Source: Pyrocephalus nanus (lineage: Eukaryota > Chordata > Aves > Passeriformes > Tyrannidae). Taken from it: a DNA stretch of 64,000 bases. This document shows, piece after piece, positions 37,741 through 47,890 of this stretch; position 1 is the stretch's first letter; each line of letters opens with the position of its first letter. The stretch is from positions 11,741,001 through 11,805,000 of the forward strand of contig CM076280.1 in assembly GCA_038380795.1 (NCBI GenBank). Reading direction: 5' to 3'. The notes under the pieces are model-generated. The model was not told where the DNA came from. It worked only from the letters and a program-made list of their open reading frames with translations, and did not search any database. Position numbers and translations under genes: made by a program.

Positions 37741-38760
37741 CAGTAAAGTATAATAGAAGGATTACAAATGAAAGTTTTGTTTCTGCTGGTGCAATACCTT
37801 GTTTCCCCCTCGTGTATCCTGGGAAATCAGGCTGATCAATAGTTCCCATTTCAGCACAACTGCAGCCAGCATTACAACTGTATAAAATTTACAACATTGT
37901 CTGCTGTAAATTTTAATTGGAAAAGCCTCGTAGCTTCACCCTCGATCTTTGTGTTTTTAAACATATTTGATTTTAAAAAATCAAACAAATTTAGAGTGTA
38001 TAACATCATGTCACACGCTTTGTATTGACAGTGCAATAGAGGTAACACAACCCCACCTTCCTACTGGAGGAGAAAATGGCTATAAAATACCTGGAAAAGG
38101 CCGGGAGTGCAACAAGGGTCTGTTTGGGAACCAAGGAGCCCACAGTGCCAGGCATGTGCCGGCGGGAGGGATCCTGATCCTTGTCCTCACGCGGTGCCAG
38201 AGCCCCACAGCCCTGAGGAGCCGCAGCAGAACACGCCGCGTTCAGCACAGCTTTATTTCTGTCACAGGTCAGGCTTAGAATGCTGTGTGATACAGTTATT
38301 GACTCTAATCTGGGCATAAACACAAGTCCTCAAGCACCAGCCCAATTAATAATTTGCATAATTAACATGCATATTAAATAGGGACTGGCCTTGCATCTGT
38401 ATTGGCGGTGATCGGGGTAATGAGGGCTAGCAGAGCGGCGCCTCGGGCTGGCGGGAGCAGACGTGTGGCAGTAGTAATTTTTGCTTGGATTGACAACTGC
38501 TAGACAAGCAGTCCCAGCATAAAACTAAACCCCGTTTGGCAGAATTAATCGTTGACAAACTGCTCTTAAAGCTGTAACATTGTTTCTGTCAGTTGTTCGG
38601 TTTGATGTCACTGTTAGACATAATAAATCAATAGTGTCAGAATTTGGTAATGTTTATAGCTAGCAAGGTTTATTATTTCATATGACTGTCATGTACAAAT
38701 CGTGGTATCATGGCTGCCTCTAAATTATCTAAGGCACAGTATTGCTGGAATAGATTTCTT
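37741..38760. promoter_or_regulatory. AT-rich candidate enhancer block with POU/homeodomain cluster
   Basis: Two AT-rich stretches (37741-38060 and 38290-38760) flank a GC-rich patch. At 38341-38378 a compact cluster holds aattaat, an exact octamer ATTTGCAT (38352-38359), aattaac and atgcatatt, a layout expected for POU and homeodomain factors. No coding signal. Confidence 0.4.
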
Positions 38761-39184
38761 AAAATTCCTTCTCCAATTGATCCTGTTGATCGTTGGTAGC
38801 AACGGGGCCCACTTGTGTTTTGGGAGGGGTGGCTTTCTCCTCTGGACATTTTTTAAAGACAAGTTTGAGCTGTTGTACACAGCAGGATTTATTGTCACTG
38901 TCTCCAGTCCAGGCAGCAGCTCTCTGCTTTATGGGCCACACTTCTCCTGCTCCAGTCACAGTTTCCAGGCTATCAGTGAATTCCCTGGAGCAGATCCGTG
39001 GAGCCAGTGCAGGGTGGGCAGCACAGGGATGTCCTGATTTGAGCGGGGTTAAAATCCCACCTCCATCAGAGGGACCAGCTCTGGGACAGGGATTTATAAT
39101 CCAGTGGGAACGGGGCACAGGCAGACTGAGGGCAGACTCCTGTTCCCACCTGGGGGTGTGGGAGAAATGTGCTGTGATGTACAG
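38761..39184. other. Unique DNA left of the minisatellites
   Basis: Mixed sequence with no recognised element. The minus strand is open across it as the tail of a 618-codon repeat-driven frame; that tail of about 140 codons is unique but has no recognisable domain. Confidence 0.5.
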
Positions 39185-39330
39185 GTGACTGTGCACAGGG
39201 GTGTCTGTGCACAGGGGTGTCTGTGTGTGGGGGTGACTGTGCACAGGGGTGTCTGTGTGTGGGGGTGACTGTGCACAGGGGTGTCTGTGCACAGGGGTGT
39301 CTGTGCACAGGGGTGTCTGTGCATGTGTGG
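39185..39330. repeat. 16-bp minisatellite, about 9 copies
   Basis: Units of type A (gtctgtgcacaggggt, or gactgtgcacaggggt) and type B (gtctgtgtgtgggggt) in the order A A B A B A A A plus a partial unit. A and B differ by tgcacag versus tgtgtgg. The array is GT-rich on the plus strand, whereas the neighbouring 18-bp array is CA-rich on the plus strand. Confidence 0.9.
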
Positions 39331-39462
39331 TCTGGAGAGTGAGCTGATGGTGTGAGAGCACCGTGCACACATGGTGGTACCAGAGCAGCCGAGGTCCCCT
39401 CCTGTGCATCACCCCATGCTGGGGTCCCTCCGCTCTGCCGGGACCGTGTGCCATGACCACGT
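39331..39462. other. Spacer between the two minisatellites
   Basis: About 130 bases of unique GC-rich DNA. Its right end (from about 39449) already resembles degenerate units of the 18-bp array. Confidence 0.7.
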
Positions 39463-40555
39463 GCCATACCCCACAAATGTGGCGTGTCCCACACACCTGC
39501 CATGTCCCACACACCTGCCATGCCCCACACACCTGCCATGTCCCACACACCTGCCATGCCCCACACATGTGCCATGTCCCACACACCTGCCATGTCCCAC
39601 ACACCTGCCATGTCCCACACATGTGCCATGCCCCACACATGTGCCATGCCCCACACATGTGCCATGCCCCACACACCTGCCATGCCCCACACATGTGCCA
39701 TGCCCCACACATGTGCCATGCCCCACACACCTGCCATGTCCCACACACCTGCCATGTCCCACACACCTGCCATGCCCCACACATGTGCCATGCCCCACAC
39801 ATGTGCCATGCCCCACACACCTGCCATGCCCCACACATGTGCCATGCCCCACACACCTGCCATGCCCCACACATGTGCCATGTCCCACACACCTGCCATG
39901 TCCCACACACCTGCCATGTCCCACACATGTGCCATGTCCCACACACCTGCCATGTCCCACACACCTGCCATGTCCCACACACCTGCCATGCCCCACACAC
40001 CTGCCATGCCCCACACATGTGCCATGCCCCACACACCTGCCATGTCCCACACATGTGCCATGTCCCACACACCTGCCATGTCCCACACACCTGCCATGTC
40101 CCACACACCTGCCATGCCCCACACACCTGCCATGCCCCACACACCTGCCATGTCCCACACACCTGCCATGTCCCACACATGTGCCATGTCCCACACACCT
40201 GCCATGCCCCACACATGTGCCATGTCCCACACACCTGCCATGCCCCACACACCTGCCATGCCCCACACATGTGCCATGCCCCACACATGTGCCATGCCCC
40301 ACACACCTGCCATGCCCCACACATGTGCCATGTCCCACACACCTGCCATGTCCCACACACCTGCCATGCCCCACACATGTGCCATGTCCCACACACCTGC
40401 CATGCCCCACACACCTGCCATGCCCCACACACCTGCCATGCCCCACACATGTGGCATGTCCCACACACCTGCCATGCCCCACACACCTGCCATGCCCCAC
40501 ACACCTGCCATGCCCCACACACCTGCCATGTCCCACACACCTGCCATGCCCCACA
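39463..40555. repeat. 18-bp E-box minisatellite, about 60 copies
   Basis: Unit ccatgYcccacacaXXtg with two nearly binary variable positions: Y is T or C, and XX is CC (giving CACCTG) or TG (giving CATGTG inside the palindrome CACATGTG). Reading the array gives 59 full units, about 39 with CACCTG and about 20 with CATGTG, plus a degenerate first unit (39463-39480) and a partial last one. There is no CpG in the regular units. No stop codons occur in most frames and the period is a multiple of 3, producing frames of 364-618 codons on both strands; these are not genes. CACCTG is the known core for ZEB, SNAI and E-proteins; whether they bind here is untested. Confidence 0.97.
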
Positions 40556-42300
40556 GGCCCACATGGTGCCAGGGGTGACTCTGTGTTCGCCTCTCTCCTG
40601 CTCTCCTGTCGCCATCTCCCCCCAAACACCGGGGTTTGACCCATCACACCTCTGTGCTCATTGCATATCCCCCGGGACCTGCCTCTGCATCCAAAGGGAT
40701 GGGACAGTCCCTGGGCCGGGCTAAAACTGTCCCCTCACAAAGGCAGCATGTATAAATTACGACAATAAATTACTGCAGCCCCAGGGTAAAAGAAGCATCA
40801 AGTTATGACTTTTACATGAGTATTTAGTCAGCCATTCAATAAAAAATAGGTCTTCCAGTTGCACAGTACCATTTATCAGCTCCATATTTATTATTTATCA
40901 TAGCTACACATGATGCAAATGTGAATTACCTCGCTGCTCCTCTGAGGAGCACTTGCTTTTACAGAAATGTAAACATATATAACACAGTTTGCAGAGTCAG
41001 AGACCCGGCTTTGAAAGGAAAGAGAAATTAGGGATGCAGATTTTATTTTTGCTTTCATTTCTATGTGATGAATTTTCTTTGTGACCTTTCCTTCTAAAGG
41101 TCATTTCCAGGAGTAACTTTAAGTCCTGCCACTCTGTGATTAGCTCTGAGGAGGGGTGTGTGGGAACACCAGTGCCCACTGGTGCCCGGGCAGAGCGAGG
41201 TGCTGTGAGGTCACAGCTCTCATGTCTGTGGCCAAGATACCTTTGCAGGGGTTTGCATGGCTCCTGGCAAGGGCTGATCCTGATACCACCCCAGGGGTCA
41301 CGTTATCCATGCCCAGAGATCCGTGGGGCTCATGATATCCATGCTCAGAGCACTGTGGAGCTGGGTGGGGTTGGCCAAGGTTGGGGGCCCAGTGGCTGGA
41401 GGGTGGGTGAGAGGACTTTGCTGACCCCACTCCAGGCGTTCCCACCCCCAGGATCAATCTTCTCACCAGGTGACAATCATCCACAGGCAGGAAATACCCG
41501 CAGTCATTAAAATTCCTCCCACATTTATTCCAGCTCTGGTAGTCTATAAAGTGATTTCAGTTCTAAAAGAGGGATTTGAAGATTTCTTCCCTGCTCTGTG
41601 TTTCTAGAGTTTCTGGGATCCTGTAGGGAATTTCAGGCCTGGAAGTATTTCACTTACATGAATTGCCTTTCAATTTCAAAATTCTTTTTATATCTGGGAA
41701 CCTCTTCCTAGCACAGGGGTGAGGGCCAAGGGCAGGTCAGGGGAGCTCCCCCACCTGCCCCTTGCTGGGACACGGGGGTGACAGGGGTGGCACTGTGAGG
41801 GAGAGCTGCCATGGGGGCAAGGCAGTGTCCCCTCAGCCGACTGAGGTGCCTTGGCACCTCTGGCAGCACCCCGGGCTGCAGGGCAGCATCTGCTCGGGTC
41901 TGCAGCCCCACGCTCAGGGTTCTGTGCACAGAGGTGATCGCAGTGCTGGCCCCACTGCCCCCGGGGCCCAGCCTGGCAGCAGTGCCAGCAGAGCAGGGGC
42001 TGCAGGGCAGAACCGCCTGGGCTTTGTGTCCTCCGGCCGGTGTAGATGGCCCTGGGGCTCCCGGGGCTGGCACGGGCGCTGCCGTGACGCTGCTGTGAGG
42101 GACTCGGTGGCCTGGGAGCACCGGGCTCTGTCGCTGCACATGACAGCAGCGCGTTAGCACCGATTTGCTCGGGATGCGATGCCACGAGGCCTTTTCCTGC
42201 GGGCAGCCCCGGCTCGACGGCTCCCACGCTGCGGACGGAGCAGCCCGAGCTGGCGCTGGAGCCCGGCTGGATTTTCTGGGGGGAGGTCATTAGTTACCGC
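40556..42300. other. Non-genic DNA, AT-rich then GC-rich
   Basis: 40740-41100 is AT-rich, with an exact octamer ATGCAAAT at 40913-40920, and may be regulatory. 41130-41500 and 41700-42300 are GC-rich with overlapping frames up to about 200 codons on both strands. CpG density is raised at 42150-42290. No gene recognised. Confidence 0.5.
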
Positions 42301-43280
42301 ACCGAGGGCTGCACGGGAGAATAACAGCACATCAGTTAGGATGCTAATTCACTCGACTGGCAGCGAGCGCTGGGAATGACAGCTTGGAGGGGTGCGGGGG
42401 AGGGTCTGAAAATGGCAGCAGATTGGTATTTTGAAAGGGGAGGGAAGTTTCATAATGATGAATAAGAAAGATGACATTTGGCGCTCACATTTCCCGTGCA
42501 TTGGCTGTCCATGGGAGGGTCAGCGTGCGGAACCTCCCGTGACGAGCCCGGGGCTGCCCAGCAGCTGACTGGGAGTGCACCCTTCCAGGGAACAAAAAGA
42601 AAGGCCCAGATAATTAGGGCAAGTTGAACTGCAGGAGGTAGCCAGCTTCTCGTCTGCCTTTTGTATATTCATGACCTAGCTTGATTGATGGAAGGACAGT
42701 GTTTGGTGACACTGTCATTTGCAAGTTGAAAGGTAGAGTACAGGCTGGAGCTCTGCTCAGATGTGCCTTAAAGGGTCCTACAATAAGCTCATTTGGATGC
42801 TGATGATGTTCGCATCTGCATTTCTTTGTTTCTAACTGTTTCAGGAGGACATCTGTTAATTTGTATAGATTAGCTTGGATGCTTTCATTTAAAAACATCA
42901 AATTATGGAACAGGACTGTTTATTATAAAAGTTTCCAGGAAAGTTTAAACTGATTTGGAAACCATGCAGAGCGTAAGATTTAAAAGCAGGATTAAAAAAA
43001 ATAGGAGTAATACTTACGTTCACATTCAGTGTCCCATGCCCAGGAATTAAGACTAGCATTTCTGCTGCACATTATCAAGAAATGTTAGCAAAAGCATCTG
43101 TTGAATTATAAATTTCAGGATAAATGAGGCTTGCCAAATTTCGTATCTGCTGGGGAGAGGAGGGCCCCCCTCGCCGGACAGTGAAAGCCTTTATGTTCGA
43201 AGGGGGGGAAATGAAATGTAATTAATTCAAGAGGGAAAATGCTTTTACTGCATAATATTTAGCCACATATTTCAAGAATA
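42301..43280. promoter_or_regulatory. Candidate enhancer block with HOX/PBX- and TALE-like sites
   Basis: AT-rich unique DNA. It contains TGATTGAT at 42682-42689, the known PBX/HOX composite form, and 18 bases downstream the inverted pair TGACA-C-TGTCA at 42707-42717, matching MEIS/PKNOX TGACA half-sites. A weak exon-like stretch on the minus strand (43018-43064) is treated under findings. Conservation not measured. Confidence 0.4.
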
Positions 43281-44580
43281 ATGGTGCTTCTGTCAGAGAA
43301 GTTCCAGTGTTTGCAGGTACTGCTTTCAGAGGGACAGTGGGATGGGAGCTGGGGGGGGGTTTCCTGCTGTGGGTCTGGCTGCCCTCAGAGCAGCAGCTGT
43401 TGGTTGGCTCCACGTGTGCCAGGCTGGGCACCCCGCACGGATCCCTTCCCGCTGGAGCAGCAGCCAGCTCCCAGAGCCTGTGGAGCTGGGCAGGGGGAAA
43501 TGGCTCCAGCTCACCCCAGCTGCAGTCCAGGGTTGGCCTTTGGCAGTGACCCTCCCTTGAGTGTCCCTTCCCTTGGTCCTGCTTTTGGCTGCTGCAGCCA
43601 TAAACCCTGGTCTCATTCCAGGTATTTTCAGGAACATTAACTCACGTCCAAGTGCGCTCTGCTTTGCACTGCTTGGTGACAGCCGTCTACATCCCAGGGA
43701 ACCTTCGCCAGCCCAGCCCGTGTGGTCCAGGAACACAGGAATTGGGGTTGGGATGCTATGCTGGACTGAGGCAGGCTGGCTGTGGGGGCACTTGCCTCCC
43801 TGCTCCTTCTTGTGCCCTGCACTGTGGGGCACGGCCACGCTGGGCTCAGCACTGGGAATTTATGTCTGTGACTCATCTTCGTATTTACTCCAGCTGACAC
43901 ATAAACCCCAACTACCCAGGTCAAGGGAGCTGGAAGGACTTGAATGGGGAGAGACTTGGCAAAGCTTGCAGCTGCCTGAGCACTAAGGTGGCCAGAGATG
44001 GGGAAATACCATATTTAGGGGGCACCAGCAGTGAGCAGATGTGGGACCAGGGCTGCAAGGCAGCCCCAGGAATTGGGATGGCCCAAGACCCACTCGTGCA
44101 TTTGAGAGGTCCTGACATGGGCTGGGGGAGAGTTTGGGGCCAGCTCTCAGCTCTCCTGAGCTGTGTCCCAGCATGTGTGCTCACCAGACAGAAATGCCTG
44201 TCACTCCCAGCCCGATGGGCACCTGCAGGGACGGAGGGCACCTTCCCCGCTCTGTGCCCTGCAGCGCTGCGTCCTGGCACGCTCCAGGATCCTGGCAGCC
44301 ATCCCAATGCTGCGTGTGTGTCCTCCTGTCGGAGGCACAGGATGGAGATCAGCAGAGGGTTTCTAGGGCAGCCAGCACAGTGACAGCGTCCAGGAGCCGT
44401 GCAGGGGGAGCAGCCCTGGGCAGGGGTGGGCACTGCGGCCCGGCCACAGCCCCGCAGGATGCTCAGGGCTGCTGTGTCCGTGGGCAGTGGGATGGGTGCC
44501 GGGAGCGTGGTGGCTGGGGAGCACAGCGTGCTGGTGCAGGATGTGATGATCGCAGCATATGCTGGCTATTAGTGTGCCTT
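43281..44580. other. GC-rich unique DNA
   Basis: GC-rich interval with many overlapping frames up to about 189 codons on both strands and no domain features. A run of 9 G lies at about 43351-43359. No gene recognised. Confidence 0.5.
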
Positions 44581-45609
44581 TTATTTAATTTTTTTTTTTT
44601 AATACAAACCTACATCGCTGGTGGCGGTGCAGACATAATTGCTACCTTGCCTGAACGCGGCAGAGTTTGTAGTTACTCAAGCAGGAGGTTTTTAAAACTG
44701 TGAAATAGTTTCTCTTCCTGTATGCCCCCAGATCAGGTAGAAAATGGGGAAAGAACTGCTAAATGATGTATTTAGAAAAAGCTGTTCTACAAGAGTATTT
44801 GAAACATTACAGATCTGCCAGAAGGTCCATTAACATAAATGTTTAACTCAGACACACACAAACTTATGTACCGAAATGAAAATGTTTCATGCATTAATTT
44901 GCTGCAGAAGGTACTAACATAACAATTAGAGCAACATTCTGCCTGCGTACACTTAAATTTCCTGGGGCAGTGTTTCGGTGGTAATGTGGAGCGTTGATGT
45001 AGGATCTCCCTGGGTCCTGGTGCAGCACACCCTGCAGTTCCTTCTTTTAAATCACATTCTTAGAGTTTCAGACGTGGTGCTGAAGGAGCTGGGCGGTTGA
45101 CAGTAAGGCACAGTTTGGGGAAGGGGCTTGGTTTCAGTGCCCCTGGGGCTGCCGTGCGCAGATCAGCCAGCGCCGCCTGCTCACGCTGCCGACATCCCGT
45201 GGTGTTGTGCACTGACAAAGGAACTGCCTCGTCCTTTGGGTTGCTTGGAACGCGGATGGCAAAGGCAGTTTCAATAAAGCAGAGGAGCCCCCTGGGCAGC
45301 CAGGTAACGCTGGGCTCATTCCACTGCCGCTCCCGGCTCGGTTCCCTCACATCCAGAGCCTTTGCTGGACTCCGGGCTTTTCTTGGCTCAGCCTGGCAGG
45401 ATGCTGTGCCCTCTCGGAGGGTATTTAGTGCTGAGCACTCTCAGCCTGCAAACACTGGCGTTGCTAGGTGGGAATATGGGAGCACCGGGGGTTCCCATCC
45501 CCGTCCGGGCTGTGTCCTTGGCACGCGGCTCCCTCACAAAGCCCCGCGCGGGGAGTGGGAGCGCAGCGGCCAACATTCCTCCTCCCAGCAAATGCTTGTC
45601 CTAAACTGA
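44581..45609. other. AT-rich then CpG-richer DNA
   Basis: 44581-45060 is AT-rich with a T run at about 44588-44601. 45100-45600 is GC-rich with a CpG-denser part at 45480-45580. Frames up to 170 codons are not supported by motifs. Confidence 0.45.
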
Positions 45610-47100
45610 GCACCGTAGAATAAAAATGGAAACATAAAAATAGCAGTTGGAAAGATAAAACAGCATTTATAGTACTAATAAAACCGTTGTGGCTTCCACA
45701 GGAAAACATGCTCTGTAACCTAATGCTTACCTGGGAAGACTGTCGAGTTTCGGAGAGTTATAGCTGTTTTTGTAAGAGAAGCACAGAGATTTGCTTCAGG
45801 GCTGAGTGATAGATTCTCCTGCCTGGAGCATCCCAGTGTGTTTATACATGGCTTGTATGGCAGCTTTCATAAGACATTTACCCCATGATTTGCGATGAGC
45901 TTATGTGTGAATAATTAATGGCAATTAATCCTTAATTACAGTAATTAGGCAAGTCACAGGAAATTAAGCTGCAGCTGGAGAAGACCATGCCTGGGAAGAG
46001 AGGATTGGGGGCTGTGTGAATGTGCCATTCACTGACAACATTACGAGGATGAGCAGCATTCAGCAGCTTTGGCATTTCTATTGGCAGCCTTGGGTAGGAC
46101 AAGAACGCTCAACATTAGCAGCAATCTATAGTTGTCTACAAGAGTTTTTAGTTCAAGTGCCAAAATGTTATGTTGCATATGGTGATTATCTAAGTTTATT
46201 GGTTGCCATAATTCAAATGGGTGTAATTGTTTTTGGCTTGATGGTGACATTAGAAACTGAAGCTTTTATGTGTTCGTAGGTTCTGCTGGCATCAGCCATG
46301 GTTCAACTTCTAGAAACAATTCATCCAGGTTTCCAATTATGGAAACAGATTCTACAAATGGCTGGAAATTAACGGAGAAATTTTCAATGATTAAAAAAAA
46401 AGAAAACAGCAAAACTGGCAGCTTCTTAGTTGAGCAGCTAATTGCTTTATTATTAGCTGCCTTTCCCATTAAAATGAGGTTTGCACAAGGTGCAGTGCGT
46501 GCAGAGGCTGCTGCCTGGTTTGGGGAGCGGGACCAAGCGGGAGAGCAATGGAAGTGCTGGTGGGTAAAAGTTCGCGGCGGAAAAGCCCATCTGAGGGATC
46601 TCCTGTGCTAATCCCAGCCACGCCACAGCGCTGGAAAGCAGATCTGTGCTGGAAGCCTTTTGCCCTGGGCAACCCACAGCGAGGCTGTTTGCAGCTTAAG
46701 AGCTGCAGCCTTCCCCATCATTAATGTGCAAAGTTTTTAAACCTCATGATTAAACATGTTTCTGTAATTTACTGGGTTTCCAAGTGGCGATGTTTGTGCC
46801 AGCAACAATCTGGGGCAGAGCCGTGGAGGGAGGCACACATTAGTATCAATGGAACCTACAAAAAGCAATCAGTAATTTATGAGCTTGTGGAAAAATGCCC
46901 ACATGTTCTCATCAAATTATAGGGATCCTATAATTTACTCAGTGACTACAAGGTGCACGCTCCCAAACCTGCTGTGGGGTGTTAACTGAACCTCTGATTA
47001 GATTTAATCCAAACAACTAATCTGTTAAAGGGGCCTGAATAAATAGGCAATATGGCCAGAGCAGAGTGTTATTTCAGGCTAAGATGACAAGTGATGAGGA
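45610..47100. promoter_or_regulatory. AT-rich candidate enhancer block with TAAT cluster
   Basis: Within 45910-45970 at least five homeodomain-type cores occur (aataattaatgg, caattaatcc, cttaattacag, taattagg, aattaag). The following 46016-46450 is unique AT-rich DNA with an 87-codon plus-strand frame of hydrophobic composition, taken as chance. A weak 33-base exon-like stretch lies at 45731-45763 on the minus strand. Regulatory role inferred from motif density. Confidence 0.4.
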
Positions 47101-47764
47101 GGTCAGCCAGTTCCACCCTAGAAATTTCCAGTGTCCTGCTGCAGGTCGGGTTCAGCACCCAGCCGAAATCCTGCGTGAGCGCCTGCGGGTGCCTCGGCAC
47201 GGTGAGCATTGAGCAGGCAGGGCAGGAGGGAGATCTCTGCTGTTCCAGAAATAAAAGCCTGGAGCCAGATGTTTGCGAGCTCTGTACTTGTTTGTAATAT
47301 GGAAACGTGTAAAAACTTCAGCTCCTTGCATGGGGAATCTAGATCAATTTTTAATTTACTTGTACGCATGGATGACTCATTTGAAAAAGAAAATTGTGGC
47401 ATCAAAAAAAAGACATTTCAGCGTGCATAGGTTGCTGCATTTATCTGTTTCTTGTGCACTCTGGAGTGGAAATAAGTCACAGTATCTTAATAATGGTCTT
47501 GATTTTATAAATGATTTTTCCCCTTGAAATAAGCAATCCATTCATTTTAATATGTAGAATTGGTTTGCTAGCAGGGCGACAGTTTAAAAAGACTTCCAAC
47601 TGTGACACAAGTGCAACCATATTGCTTCCTATTACTCGCTAAGGTAGTTGTTTAGAAGAGAGAATGTTCTCCCTGGAAATGTTTAAAGTGCTGTAATTTT
47701 ATTTAGGATAATGAGGATTTATAACAGTTTTACCATATGAAAACCTGCCTTTCGACAGAGCGAA
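47101..47764. other. Non-genic DNA
   Basis: Mixed unique sequence, GC-rich at 47120-47280, AT-rich after. Frames up to 95 codons. No feature recognised. Confidence 0.5.
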
Positions 47765-47890
47765 ATAGGCGGTTGTGGTTGCGGAGCGTGTGAGCGGCGG
47801 GGTCCGCGCGGGGCGGCGAGGGGAGGCGTCTGCGTCTGCTCGGGCAGCGAATCCGTCACCGGGCCCAGAACATTCCCCGCAGCCGCGTGG
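47765..47890. promoter_or_regulatory. Short CpG-rich patch, possible promoter
   Basis: About 125 bases of dense CpG (gcggcggggtccgcgcgggg and similar) sharply bounded by AT-rich DNA on both sides. Resembles the core of an unmethylated promoter or CpG islet. No exon, TATA box or splice donor was identified with confidence. Confidence 0.35.

Noticed and set aside
39363..40724. Possible CRISPR array or repeat-protein gene
   Set aside because: The 18-bp units are contiguous with no unique spacers, and the window is vertebrate. The His/Cys/Pro or Trp/Cys/Gly periodic frames exist in all frames of both strands.
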